From NCBI GenBank assembly GCA_964492545.1, contig CAZBKO010000077.1, positions 1 through 11,283 on the forward strand: a stretch of 11,283 nucleotides of DNA, written 5' to 3'. A model generated the notes under the pieces. It did not search any database and had not been told where the DNA came from. It saw only the letters and a program-made list of their open reading frames with translations. The stretch is from RGIG1934 sp964492545 (lineage in GTDB: Bacteria; Bacillota; Clostridia; Lachnospirales; Lachnospiraceae). Both the position numbers and the translations under genes were made by a program. Positions 1 to 6,053 of the stretch are shown here, in pieces (positions within the stretch are counted from its first letter, which is position 1; each line of letters begins with the position of its first letter).

Positions 1-26
1 TTAACCATATCTGTTCTTATATTGGG

Positions 27-236
27 TTATGTTCTTATCTTAATGACATTGCTTGCGAAGGTTCTGTACCAATGATTGACCTTTTCTAATTGATAGTTCT
101 CTATTTGATTCTGTATAATGGGAATAACCTGATACACTATGCATCCTATTCCCATAATCAGTGCTACCAGCATCCCTATACTGTGTACTGCTCTCTTGTA
201 TTCTATTCTTAGTATATTCTTCACTTTTATCTTCAC
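27..236 (-). pseudogene. Truncated second copy of the 5' end of an ABC-2 permease
   Basis: A 69-codon reading frame, with a GTG start at 236, repeats the N-terminus of the permease encoded at 1566-2402. The first 46 residues differ at a single position (Val for Ala at residue 24). Similarity then weakens but is still visible to about residue 60 (HWYRTF against HWHKTF). A TAA at 27-29 ends it after only one membrane segment (about 20-42), where the full protein has six. No other frame between 1 and 60 restores the missing part. I read it as the remnant of a second, divergent permease gene whose start has been made identical to the intact one by duplication or gene conversion. It follows the ATPase stop after a short gap. 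The window ends here, so later remnants cannot be excluded. It is unlikely to make a working permease. Confidence 0.7.
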
Positions 237-294
237 TCCCTCTATACTGCTCTGCTCTTTGGCAGGATGTTACAGTGCATAAAATAAATGCTTC
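98..294. repeat. 197-bp direct repeat, copy 1 (partner at 2264-2460)
   Basis: Bases 98-294 match 2264-2460 at a constant offset of 2166 with three mismatches (at 144, 166 and 168). The unit covers the last 16 codons and stop of the upstream permease gene, the 5-nt intergenic gap and the first 46 codons of the downstream permease gene. The right edge is sharp (after 294). At the left edge identity drops to a lower but recognisable level. The two copies bracket the downstream permease, the small anchored protein and the ATPase. Confidence 0.93.
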
Positions 295-307
295 TTTGTT
301 ATTAATA

Positions 308-943
308 CTATACATTTACTTTAATTCTTCCTTCTTCCATCTGAATTATCTCATCCGCAAGTATCTTCATTTCCTCTGCATCGTGGCAGGCTATTATAAT
401 GATTTTGTCTCTTTTCTTCAGGTCGTCAAGTATTGCTCTTGCAAGAACCACTCCGTCCTTATCGATTGCATTTATAGGTTCATCTAGTATTACTATATCC
501 GGATATTCCATGAATGCACATGCTATTCCAAGCTTCTGCTTCATTCCAAGAGAATATTTTCTGTATTTCCTCTTGTCATCAGGATCAAGTCCTACACGTG
601 TGATAGCATCCCTTATGTCATCATCTGTTATCTTTCCCTTGATTGAAGCCAGAATCTTAAGATTCTTGAAACCTGTATATCCGTCAATAAATGCCGGATT
701 CTCTATAAGAGTACCAATACTTTTCGGAAAGCTCATGTCCTTCCAGAGTATTTTTCCGTTTATATCAACACTTCCCTGTGTTGGCTTAATAAGACCGCAT
801 ATGATTCTCATAAGCATTGTCTTGCCACATCCGTTCTTACCCTGCAGTCCGTATACCTTTCCACTCTCAAATCTTACATTTATATCCTTTAATACTGTTG
901 CTTTCCTTATGTCCTTTTTGACATCCTTAAGTTCTATGTACAT
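308..943 (-). CDS. ABC transporter ATP-binding protein, LanF/BcrA-like (E-loop type)
   Basis: This 211-residue cytoplasmic ATPase powers the two permeases encoded just upstream. Visible motifs are Walker A GKNGCGKT (35-42), signature YSLGMKQ (130-136), Walker B DIVILDEP (149-156, catalytic Glu155) and switch His187 in ACHDAEE. The Q-loop position reads IGTLIENP, with Glu81 where most ABC proteins have Gln. This E-loop is a known mark of lantibiotic-immunity ATPases (LanF) and BcrA-like proteins. The domain is complete but lacks the C-terminal extension that many BcrA-type proteins carry. The ATG at 943 has a good GGAGGAG site a few bases upstream, and the gene starts 21 bases after the stop of the small anchored protein. 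Role in immunity or export of the nearby secreted protein is inference; the ATPase assignment is firm. Confidence 0.93.
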   Translation of the reverse strand: MYIELKDVKKDIRKATVLKDINVRFESGKVYGLQGKNGCGKTMLMRIICGLIKPTQGSVDINGKILWKDMSFPKSIGTLIENPAFIDGYTGFKNLKILASIKGKITDDDIRDAITRVGLDPDDKRKYRKYSLGMKQKLGIACAFMEYPDIVILDEPINAIDKDGVVLARAILDDLKKRDKIIIIACHDAEEMKILADEIIQMEEGRIKVNV

Positions 944-964
944 ATTTTCTCCTCCATCGTCTTA

Positions 965-1549
965 CTAATTAAGAATCCTTACCCTTCTTACATATGGACA
1001 CTCATCTGTATCCTTGAATTCGAACCATGCTGTTTCTTCCTTTGACCTGTCCCACAACTCCTTGTATACATTGCAGCTGGCGATGGAGTATATCTGATAT
1101 TTGATGGTTGTCTCCCCAACCTTCAGTTGTTCAGGCTCTACATAATCTTCTGGCTGTAACCTATCTGCCAAATCTATATCATAGCCAACTTTCCAGTATT
1201 TACTGTATACATTCATATTATTAAAATAATTAGGTTCCTCAGCAATAGTCCCGCCTATTCTTGTAATCTTCTGTTCAACCACGATAAAGTTTTTTTCATA
1301 TCCATACTGGAGACCATCTACTTCGTACTTCTCTAATCCGAAATGTTTCATAAATTCATCTGATGTATACATCTTGGCGTCGAGTTCATATTGAAGTCCG
1401 AAATTATCCACCACTGTACCCTTGTCGTAATATCTCACATCTGGCTTCAACTCAGCATTATAGCTATATATATATGCAACTACGTACAGTACTGTCATCA
1501 CAAGCAATACTACCCATTTAATATTTTTTTTCCGTAAAATTTTCTTCAT
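965..1549 (-). CDS. Small membrane-anchored extracytoplasmic protein of unknown function
   Basis: A 194-residue protein with a basic N-terminus (MKKILRKKNIKW), one hydrophobic segment at about 12-30 and then a hydrophilic domain rich in Tyr, Asp and Glu. This predicts an N-in signal anchor with the body outside the membrane. No catalytic motif or lipobox is seen. I chose the ATG at 1549 because an ATGAGG ribosome site lies six bases before it and it sits 16 bases after the permease stop. The frame is open further upstream to an ATG at 1606, but that start would overlap the permease by 41 bases and lacks a ribosome site. It lies between permease and ATPase genes in a tight operon, so it is probably an accessory part of the transporter, perhaps a substrate-binding or immunity partner. 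The family is not recognised. Confidence 0.75.
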   Translation of the reverse strand: MKKILRKKNIKWVVLLVMTVLYVVAYIYSYNAELKPDVRYYDKGTVVDNFGLQYELDAKMYTSDEFMKHFGLEKYEVDGLQYGYEKNFIVVEQKITRIGGTIAEEPNYFNNMNVYSKYWKVGYDIDLADRLQPEDYVEPEQLKVGETTIKYQIYSIASCNVYKELWDRSKEETAWFEFKDTDECPYVRRVRILN

Positions 1550-1565
1550 GTTCATCCTCATTTCT

Positions 1566-2402
1566 CTACAATGTATCCCTGCGCGATTCTCCCATAACAA
1601 ATACACTATAAGTTACCAAAACTATTAACAGTGTTTCTATAATGCATATCACAGGATTCCACTCTCCCCACAATAATAGGAAATAGAAAGGGAAAAATTT
1701 TGAGTACTCTACAGGTAGAAATGTTGGCATATAGAACAGCACCATCATCAGAAAAAATGGTGTCAGCTGTATGGTGAAAAAGTTATTTGAAACAGCTGAT
1801 ATCATCAGGGAAACAGTGGCCAGTGCTCCTGCAAAGATAAACCATAAAACCATTATTAGTATCATTGCAATATAAGGATGGTCTATAATAAAAGCATTAT
1901 ACTTTGTAATGGCAATTAAAATTGAATTAGAAAGATCTCCAAAATAATCTATTGGAATAATAATCTTAACAATTAACAAATCCACAATAAGTGGAATCAC
2001 TGCTGCTATTCCTCCTGTAGTAAATACTGCTATGTATTTTGCTCTAAGATATTTCTTCTTGTCAACTCTGTTGCATATGTTCTTGATTAGTCCACTCTTT
2101 TTGTCACTATAATAGGATATTCCATATGGCAGTGCCACAATAATACCAATAAAGTAAAAGAAATATATTGTTACTCCATTTATATATGATGGGAGCCATA
2201 AATTGTAAAATCCCCCCCTTGTAAAGGTCTTGTGCCAATGATAGATTTTTTCTATTTTAGAGCTCTCTATTTGATTCTGTATAATGGGAATAACCTGATA
2301 CACTATGCAGCCTATTCCCATAATCAGTGCTGCAAGCATCCCTATACTGTGTACTGCTCTCTTGTATTCTATTCTTAGTATATTCTTCACTTTTATCTTC
2401 AC
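1566..2402 (-). CDS. ABC-2-type transporter permease (second of two)
   Basis: A 278-residue integral membrane protein with about six hydrophobic segments (near 20-42, 78-96, 122-149, 176-203, 207-228 and 252-270). A positively charged cytoplasmic loop (about 100-122, with KKSGLIKN and RVDKKKYLRAKY) fits a coupling helix that contacts the ATPase. The layout is that of BcrB/LanE/LanG-like permeases. The start codon is GTG at 2402, only 5 bases after the stop of the first permease. Its AGAGGG site sits very close to that GTG, so a second in-frame GTG at 2390 (codon 5) is a possible alternative. Spacing suggests translational coupling to the upstream permease. The first 46 codons lie inside a 197-bp repeat whose other copy is at 98-294. 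The substrate is unknown. Confidence 0.88.
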   Translation of the reverse strand: MKIKVKNILRIEYKRAVHSIGMLAALIMGIGCIVYQVIPIIQNQIESSKIEKIYHWHKTFTRGGFYNLWLPSYINGVTIYFFYFIGIIVALPYGISYYSDKKSGLIKNICNRVDKKKYLRAKYIAVFTTGGIAAVIPLIVDLLIVKIIIPIDYFGDLSNSILIAITKYNAFIIDHPYIAMILIMVLWFIFAGALATVSLMISAVSNNFFTIQLTPFFLMMVLFYMPTFLPVEYSKFFPFYFLLLWGEWNPVICIIETLLIVLVTYSVFVMGESRRDTL

Positions 2403-2460
2403 TCCCTCTATACTGCTCTGCTCTTTGGCAGGATGTTACAGTGCATAAAATAAATGCTTC
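2264..2460. repeat. 197-bp direct repeat, copy 2 (partner at 98-294)
   Basis: This is the copy inside the intact operon: it spans the 3' end of the first permease gene (2408-2460) and the 5' end of the second (2264-2402). It matches 98-294 with three mismatches. Because both flanking genes are intact here, it is likely the parental copy. Confidence 0.93.
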
Positions 2461-3250
2461 CGGCTGTCACGGATACTATCATCAGTACACCACATATGAT
2501 TAATCCATGATGATAGTCAATGTTTGAAAAGCATGTGTATTTGCTATGTGACAGCATAGCATAATTCGATATAAATATTTTGTTTGTATATATGGTTGCC
2601 AGAAATGCTATGCTCTGTGTAACTATAAATCCTATGATTGGTGATGTAATAAGTGCTATAACCATCTGCATAATACTAAGCGTCACACTCACAATAACCG
2701 GCATAACAAATATAAAGATAAGTATTATGCTTACATCTTCCGGAATCATATTTATATTACACACCTCCATTGCTATATCATCAGTCAGCTTCCATTCAAA
2801 TGAAGCACCTGATACATACGCACTAAGCAGTGTAATTCCAAAGACTATAGAATACATTATAAGTACTGTTATCAGGTTCCATATCACCTTGCTTAACCAC
2901 CACTTTGTTCTTGATGTGGATCTCAGAAGTACTTGCTGTCCGTACCTGTGCAGGTCTGTGACCGCATAATATCCAATTGTATATGCTATCATAATCTGCA
3001 GCATCAGCCACATAACAGGTATCTGGTACATCTCTATCATACCTTCCGGAATAAATCTTGGTCCTCCAAGCACGTAGCAGAAATAGTCCAGAACATCCGG
3101 CTTAAGATTGTTCAGTTCCGCATAACCTGCAATGGAGTGGCTTCCCACAATGTTATATGCTGTCACAAGTACAACAAACAGAAGAAGTTTCTTAATGTTA
3201 CTGGATATTCCAAGCTTAAGGTCATAATTCATTAATCTTCTCATTTGCAC
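2408..3250 (-). CDS. ABC-2-type transporter permease (first of two)
   Basis: A 280-residue membrane protein with about six hydrophobic segments (near 21-36, 76-97, 122-146, 174-200, 203-221 and 249-269). A charged loop between segments 2 and 3 (DLHRYGQQVLLRSTSR, then TKWWLSK) looks like the cytoplasmic coupling region of ABC-2 permeases. An extracellular stretch of about 40 residues follows segment 1. The GTG at 3250 lies 7 bases after the preceding stop with a GGGG-type ribosome site 4 bases away. The ATG two codons later (3244) is an equally good start. Its sequence is unlike that of the second permease, so the transporter is probably a heterodimer of two different permeases on a homodimeric ATPase, as in LanFEG. 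The last 16 codons are duplicated downstream at 242-294. Confidence 0.87.
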   Translation of the reverse strand: MQMRRLMNYDLKLGISSNIKKLLLFVVLVTAYNIVGSHSIAGYAELNNLKPDVLDYFCYVLGGPRFIPEGMIEMYQIPVMWLMLQIMIAYTIGYYAVTDLHRYGQQVLLRSTSRTKWWLSKVIWNLITVLIMYSIVFGITLLSAYVSGASFEWKLTDDIAMEVCNINMIPEDVSIILIFIFVMPVIVSVTLSIMQMVIALITSPIIGFIVTQSIAFLATIYTNKIFISNYAMLSHSKYTCFSNIDYHHGLIICGVLMIVSVTAGSIYFMHCNILPKSRAV

Positions 3251-3257
3251 TCATCCC

Positions 3258-4286
3258 CTATTCCTTAATCTTGAATATCGCTATGTCATCTGTGGCATAA
3301 CTGTAATCTGTAGCTGAATAGCAGTCAGGATTAAATACAAGATAGGCATCATCTAACAGTTCAACCGGAACAATATATCCTACTGTAAAGTGAATATCCT
3401 CACCCTTTCGCATTGAACAATTATATATGAGTTCCTCTGTTCCAGCAGTGTCCACATCATACAGTCCGAGACTGTCATATATTGGATACTCATTAACAAT
3501 ATTTAATTCGCCCGATTTACAATAATACCTATCAGAAGATAAATAATTACTAAGTACTTTGCCTTCATCTTTAAGGAAGTCCATGTATGGCACAGCCACA
3601 CAATCTGTAACCCATTCTGAATGTGGAATAATTGTGATATCAAACGTAACTAACTTGCATGGTGGATTCTTTACCTCTGAATCATCAGCGCATTTGTACA
3701 TTGAATAATTATTAATTTTGTCATTCCCGTCAAGTAAACTTAATAATGCTGATTTTCCATCCATATAATAGGATGAATCCAAACCTTTAAAATCATCCCT
3801 AATTGCAAGGTTATCATAGGTGCATGTCATCTGCGTATAATTTATTTCAAAAGTACTCCCCCACTTAAGAATCTTTTCTTTATTATACATTTGAGATCCA
3901 ACACATTCCGACGGAATTTTGGTTGCTTCTGTTATTTTTGTCTGTTTATTATACAATTCCTCATGATATTTGCTCTCATTCTTAGTTATGCCATATACCT
4001 CATTTTTTCCAATCTTATTATCAGGATCATACTCCTCTACTAAAGGCTTGTTTTCCCAATCATTAAAGTAATCCGTAAGACATATCTTTCCCTCTGGAAT
4101 TGTCTCTGTTTCATCTGTGGAATTACCATTCTTATCCTCGTTCATGTCTGATACCGCTTCGTCAATTTTCAGTTTTGCATTATTTACATGCTTTTGTAGT
4201 TTTCCACTAAATGCGCCATATATAACAAGTGCTCCGATAACTAACGGAATGATATATATTATTTTCTTAATATTTGATATCTTCAT
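3258..4286 (-). CDS. Large membrane-anchored extracytoplasmic protein of unknown function
   Basis: A 342-residue protein with a basic start (MKISNIKK), one hydrophobic segment at about 9-27, a charged Asp/Glu/Asn/Thr-rich linker (to about residue 65) and a large outside domain with many Tyr, Asp and several Cys residues. The end of the domain reads like beta strands (HFTVGYIVP, then LVFNP). There is no lipobox, so it is held by its N-terminal helix. The ATG at 4286 has a clear GAGAGG site with six-base spacing. It is the first gene after the secreted protein and its hairpin, and ends 7 bases before the first permease, so it surely belongs to the transporter operon. A receptor, chaperone or immunity role for the secreted protein is plausible but inferred. 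A remote link to clostridial DUF5027-like lipoproteins crossed my mind and is not established. Confidence 0.75.
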   Translation of the reverse strand: MKISNIKKIIYIIPLVIGALVIYGAFSGKLQKHVNNAKLKIDEAVSDMNEDKNGNSTDETETIPEGKICLTDYFNDWENKPLVEEYDPDNKIGKNEVYGITKNESKYHEELYNKQTKITEATKIPSECVGSQMYNKEKILKWGSTFEINYTQMTCTYDNLAIRDDFKGLDSSYYMDGKSALLSLLDGNDKINNYSMYKCADDSEVKNPPCKLVTFDITIIPHSEWVTDCVAVPYMDFLKDEGKVLSNYLSSDRYYCKSGELNIVNEYPIYDSLGLYDVDTAGTEELIYNCSMRKGEDIHFTVGYIVPVELLDDAYLVFNPDCYSATDYSYATDDIAIFKIKE

Positions 4287-4372
4287 AAAATACCTCTCTT
4301 GTCAAGTGATTAATTGTACTCCACTTCTATACTTGCTCATAACAGGTAATATCCCTTCCTGTACCTTTTAAA

Positions 4373-4398
4373 ATTGGGAGACATTACCGTCTCCCAAT
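4373..4398 (-). terminator. Intercistronic hairpin after the secreted-protein gene
   Basis: A perfect 10-bp stem (ATTGGGAGAC with GTCTCCCAAT, 6-nt loop) lies 46 bases after the secreted-protein stop and 87 bases before the next start. On the minus strand it is followed by TTTTAAAAGG, a short T run. It is probably a leaky terminator or RNA stabiliser, making the secreted-protein mRNA more abundant than the transporter mRNA. I see no consensus promoter between the hairpin and 4286. Confidence 0.75.
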
Positions 4399-4443
4399 AC
4401 CATATCTGTAACATTCATACATCACATTATTGCAAAATATGTT

Positions 4444-4863
4444 TTACTGATAATCCGGTCTCCATTTACCACTATGTGTACCTGCATTTAATGCTGTAAA
4501 TTGTGCTTTAACTGCTGATCTGCCATATGTTTCTACTGCGAGATTTTTCACCTCAATATAGTTGTTTATTCCCTTAGCAGCAATATATGGAGTTTGTTTT
4601 GCTGAATAATATGTACAATTCTTCCAAGCACTATTTACCTCTACAAGAACCTTTACTGTCATCTGAGCTGATGGTCCACTTGAATAATTTGCTATAACTG
4701 AACTTGTAGTTGTTTTTGTTCTCGCACCAGTTCTAATTGAAGAACCTGGTGTTGCTACATTACCACTCCATGCAGTATTGGTTGCACCTAATACTGGCAT
4801 TGCTGATAATATTGTTGCTGCCGCTATCGCAGCTAATGAAACTTTGCTGATTTTCTTCTTCAT
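4444..4863 (-). CDS. Small Sec-secreted protein, bacteriocin-like candidate
   Basis: A 139-residue precursor with a textbook signal peptide: charged MKKKISK, a hydrophobic Ala/Leu/Ile core and a likely cleavage after LGA at about residue 27. The mature part of about 112 residues is rich in Thr, Ser, Ala, Val and Tyr, has a single Cys and looks beta-rich. It ends with SGKWRPDYQ. Size, signal peptide, late Trp and an adjacent two-permease ABC operon recall DUF2712-type and lactococcin-972-type secreted proteins, but the resemblance is too weak to name a family. The ATG at 4863 is preceded by AAAGGCGG eight bases away. A consensus promoter with an overlapping inverted repeat lies about 170 bases upstream and a hairpin terminator follows. 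Secretion is well supported; bacteriocin or signal activity is inference. Confidence 0.85.
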   Translation of the reverse strand: MKKKISKVSLAAIAAATILSAMPVLGATNTAWSGNVATPGSSIRTGARTKTTTSSVIANYSSGPSAQMTVKVLVEVNSAWKNCTYYSAKQTPYIAAKGINNYIEVKNLAVETYGRSAVKAQFTALNAGTHSGKWRPDYQ

Positions 4864-4897
4864 GTTTATTTCCGCCTTTCATCATAATGTTTTTAGT

Positions 4898-4970
4898 ATT
4901 TATTATTTAGTGGTCTGTTTGGTTGATGTAAAATTCCAGAACAAAGTGATGACCACTGACATTTATTATT
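4898..4970 (-). other. Possible leader-RNA stem-loop flanked by direct repeats
   Basis: AGTGGTC (4909-4915) pairs exactly with GACCACT (4951-4957) across a 35-nt loop. The arms are flanked by two copies of ATTTATTATT (4898-4907 and 4961-4970). The element lies in the untranslated leader of the secreted-protein gene. The rest of 4864-5033 shows nothing further. It may be a weak RNA structure or chance. Confidence 0.3.
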
Positions 4971-5033
4971 TTCACTTCATTCTTAGTTGTTTTTTACACT
5001 CTGTAATTCAGTACACTAGCGTATCATATAAAT

Positions 5034-5063
5034 ATTATACATCTATTATATATAATTTGTCAA
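5034..5063 (-). promoter_or_regulatory. Consensus sigma-A-type promoter of the secreted-protein gene
   Basis: On the minus strand TTGACA (5063-5058) and TATAAT (5039-5034) are both perfect consensus hexamers, separated by 18 bases. Transcription would start near 5027, giving a leader of about 165 bases before the ATG at 4863. Confidence 0.8.
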
Positions 5064-5085
5064 ATTATAGTATGACAAATTATAT
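5050..5085. promoter_or_regulatory. Perfect inverted repeat over the -35 box (operator candidate)
   Basis: ATATAATTTGTCA (5050-5062) is followed by a 10-nt spacer and its exact reverse complement TGACAAATTATAT (5073-5085). The centre lies near -40 relative to the predicted start, and the proximal arm contains most of the -35 box. This is a classic place for a dimeric regulator, as a repressor blocking polymerase or as a class II activator. The nearby LuxR-type protein is the obvious candidate, but the pairing is inference. Confidence 0.72.
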
Positions 5086-5106
5086 TTTAAATTACATTGG
5101 TATTAC

Positions 5107-5830
5107 TTATTCAATAATATTGTGATTCTGATTTTCCATGTCACGACAGCAGAACCCATCAAACTTATTACCACAAGTGTCATATACTGGATATATCAGG
5201 CTTAGATTGATGACAACTGGGCTTTTAGAATTTCAAATAATAATATCTTACATTTTAAATCTGCACAAATTAGCGAACAGAAATAGTACCGCTAAATAAT
5301 ATGTTTCCACATTTCAGAATCAGTATCAGAATATACCCTAATCTCATTGGTGGATATATTCGATTCTGAGCTAATATATTGAATTGAAGAATTAATTATA
5401 GACACTCTGTCCAATACTTCATCAAATTTTGTAGGTGTATTATTCTTAATTAATTTACTTTTATTAGTTTTAATATCTGTGTCATAATTAAATGGAATAA
5501 ATCTTTCTTTTTTGAATGTATACATAAAATTAGCAAATTCTTCGATTGTAAATTCAACATTGTTTACATTTGTAAAATATGGTTTACCCATGTCCTCTGA
5601 AAATATTTGTAATTCCATATCAGCTGATACATTGGTGATTCCATTAATATTGCATAAATAATCTATATATATTGATATTTATAGTCTAGTATCTATCTTA
5701 TATTGTTCACTTGATAGTTCAATTCCACATGATGTAAAAATATTTCCACTTATCTTCCTTTCGTTTTTCAATATTATCTTCCACGACTGTTTATTCAAAA
5801 CTATATGAGATTATATATCATATTTATCAT
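5107..5830 (-). pseudogene. Decayed gene of unknown function (two stops, two frameshifts)
   Basis: The longest intact piece is a 108-codon frame (5618-5292) beginning MELQIFSEDMGK, but its ATG has no ribosome site and coding-like sequence continues on both sides in the same frame. Upstream, past a TAA (5679-5681), it reads ISIYIDYLCNINGIT and before that ILKNERKISGNIFTSCG. Downstream, past a TAG (5292-5294), it reads RYYFCSLICADLKC. A one-base loss in the T run at 5223-5226 then moves it to another frame ending with DTCGNKFDGFCCRDM and a TAA at 5107. Both internal stops are one C-to-T change from a Gln codon. A likely original start is the ATG at 5830, just after an AGGGGGA site, but a frameshift near 5803 separates it from the rest. 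The original product was about 240 residues, soluble and Cys-containing. No family is recognised. It sits between the regulator and the secreted-protein promoter, so it may once have been part of this cluster. Confidence 0.68.
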
Positions 5831-5866
5831 TATTCCCCCTGGATTTCAACAAAGACTTAAGCTCAA

Positions 5867-5897
5867 AGCACGAAATGACTGTTTGAGAGCACGAAAT
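5867..5897. repeat. 10-bp direct repeat with 21-bp period, upstream of the decayed gene
   Basis: AGCACGAAAT occurs at 5867-5876 and 5888-5897 (minus strand ATTTCGTGCT), starts 21 bases apart, about two DNA turns. CTCAAA and TTTGAG (5862-5867 and 5882-5887) form an added inverted pair. The spacing resembles tandem sites bound on one DNA face by LytTR-type regulators, although the sequence does not match a consensus I know. Confidence 0.5.
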
Positions 5898-5934
5898 TCA
5901 TATTACATCTCTTACATTCTTCTATATAAGAACA

Positions 5935-5952
5935 AAGTGGACAATTCCACTT
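5935..5952. promoter_or_regulatory. 18-bp palindromic element
   Basis: AAGTGGA (5935-5941) and TCCACTT (5946-5952) are exact reverse complements around CAAT. The element lies between the regulator's terminator and the direct repeat upstream of the decayed gene, where a promoter for that gene would be expected. No good -10/-35 pair is visible nearby. It is an operator candidate or a small hairpin. Confidence 0.4.
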
Positions 5953-5980
5953 CAGCTCCCTAATTCCCTATCAATTAAAA

Positions 5981-6007
5981 AATGCCACTGTTTTCCACAA
6001 TGGCATT
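5981..6007 (-). terminator. Rho-independent terminator of the LuxR-type regulator
   Basis: AATGCCACTGT (5981-5991) pairs with ACAATGGCATT (5997-6007) with one C-A mismatch and a 5-nt loop. On the minus strand the stem runs into six T residues. It lies 46 bases after the regulator stop. Confidence 0.85.
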
Positions 6008-6053
6008 ATTAATCTTGTAAATATATGTAATTACAGCATTATAAGAATATATC

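Noticed and set aside
40..315. 91-codon minus-strand frame overlapping the permease fragment
   Set aside because: It reads the duplicated permease junction in a different frame from both permease genes, and its sequence is low-complexity and not protein-like.
399..968. Long plus-strand frame opposite the ATPase gene
   Set aside because: It is the antisense shadow of a well-supported ATPase with all its motifs. It has no convincing ribosome site or recognisable domain. The other plus-strand frames opposite the permeases, regulator and pyr genes are rejected for the same reason.
4302..4340. 12-codon minus-strand frame before the 342-residue anchored protein
   Set aside because: The nearest purine-rich ribosome site is too far upstream and nothing supports its translation. 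Too short to call as a leader peptide.
4444..4863. Naming the secreted protein a lactococcin 972 family bacteriocin
   Set aside because: Size, signal peptide and a late Trp agree, but the mature sequence does not clearly match the family pattern, and the neighbouring genes lack its typical large multi-pass partner protein.
5107..5830. Stop-codon recoding (TAA and TAG read as Gln)
   Set aside because: Other genes in the window end properly at TAA or TAG, and this region also needs frameshifts, so ordinary gene decay is simpler.
5857..5900. Short minus-strand frame (MNFVLSNSHFVL) across the tandem repeat
   Set aside because: It exists because the repeat itself encodes NFVL/HFVL. The ribosome site is weak, so a DNA-binding site explains the repeat better than a leader peptide does.
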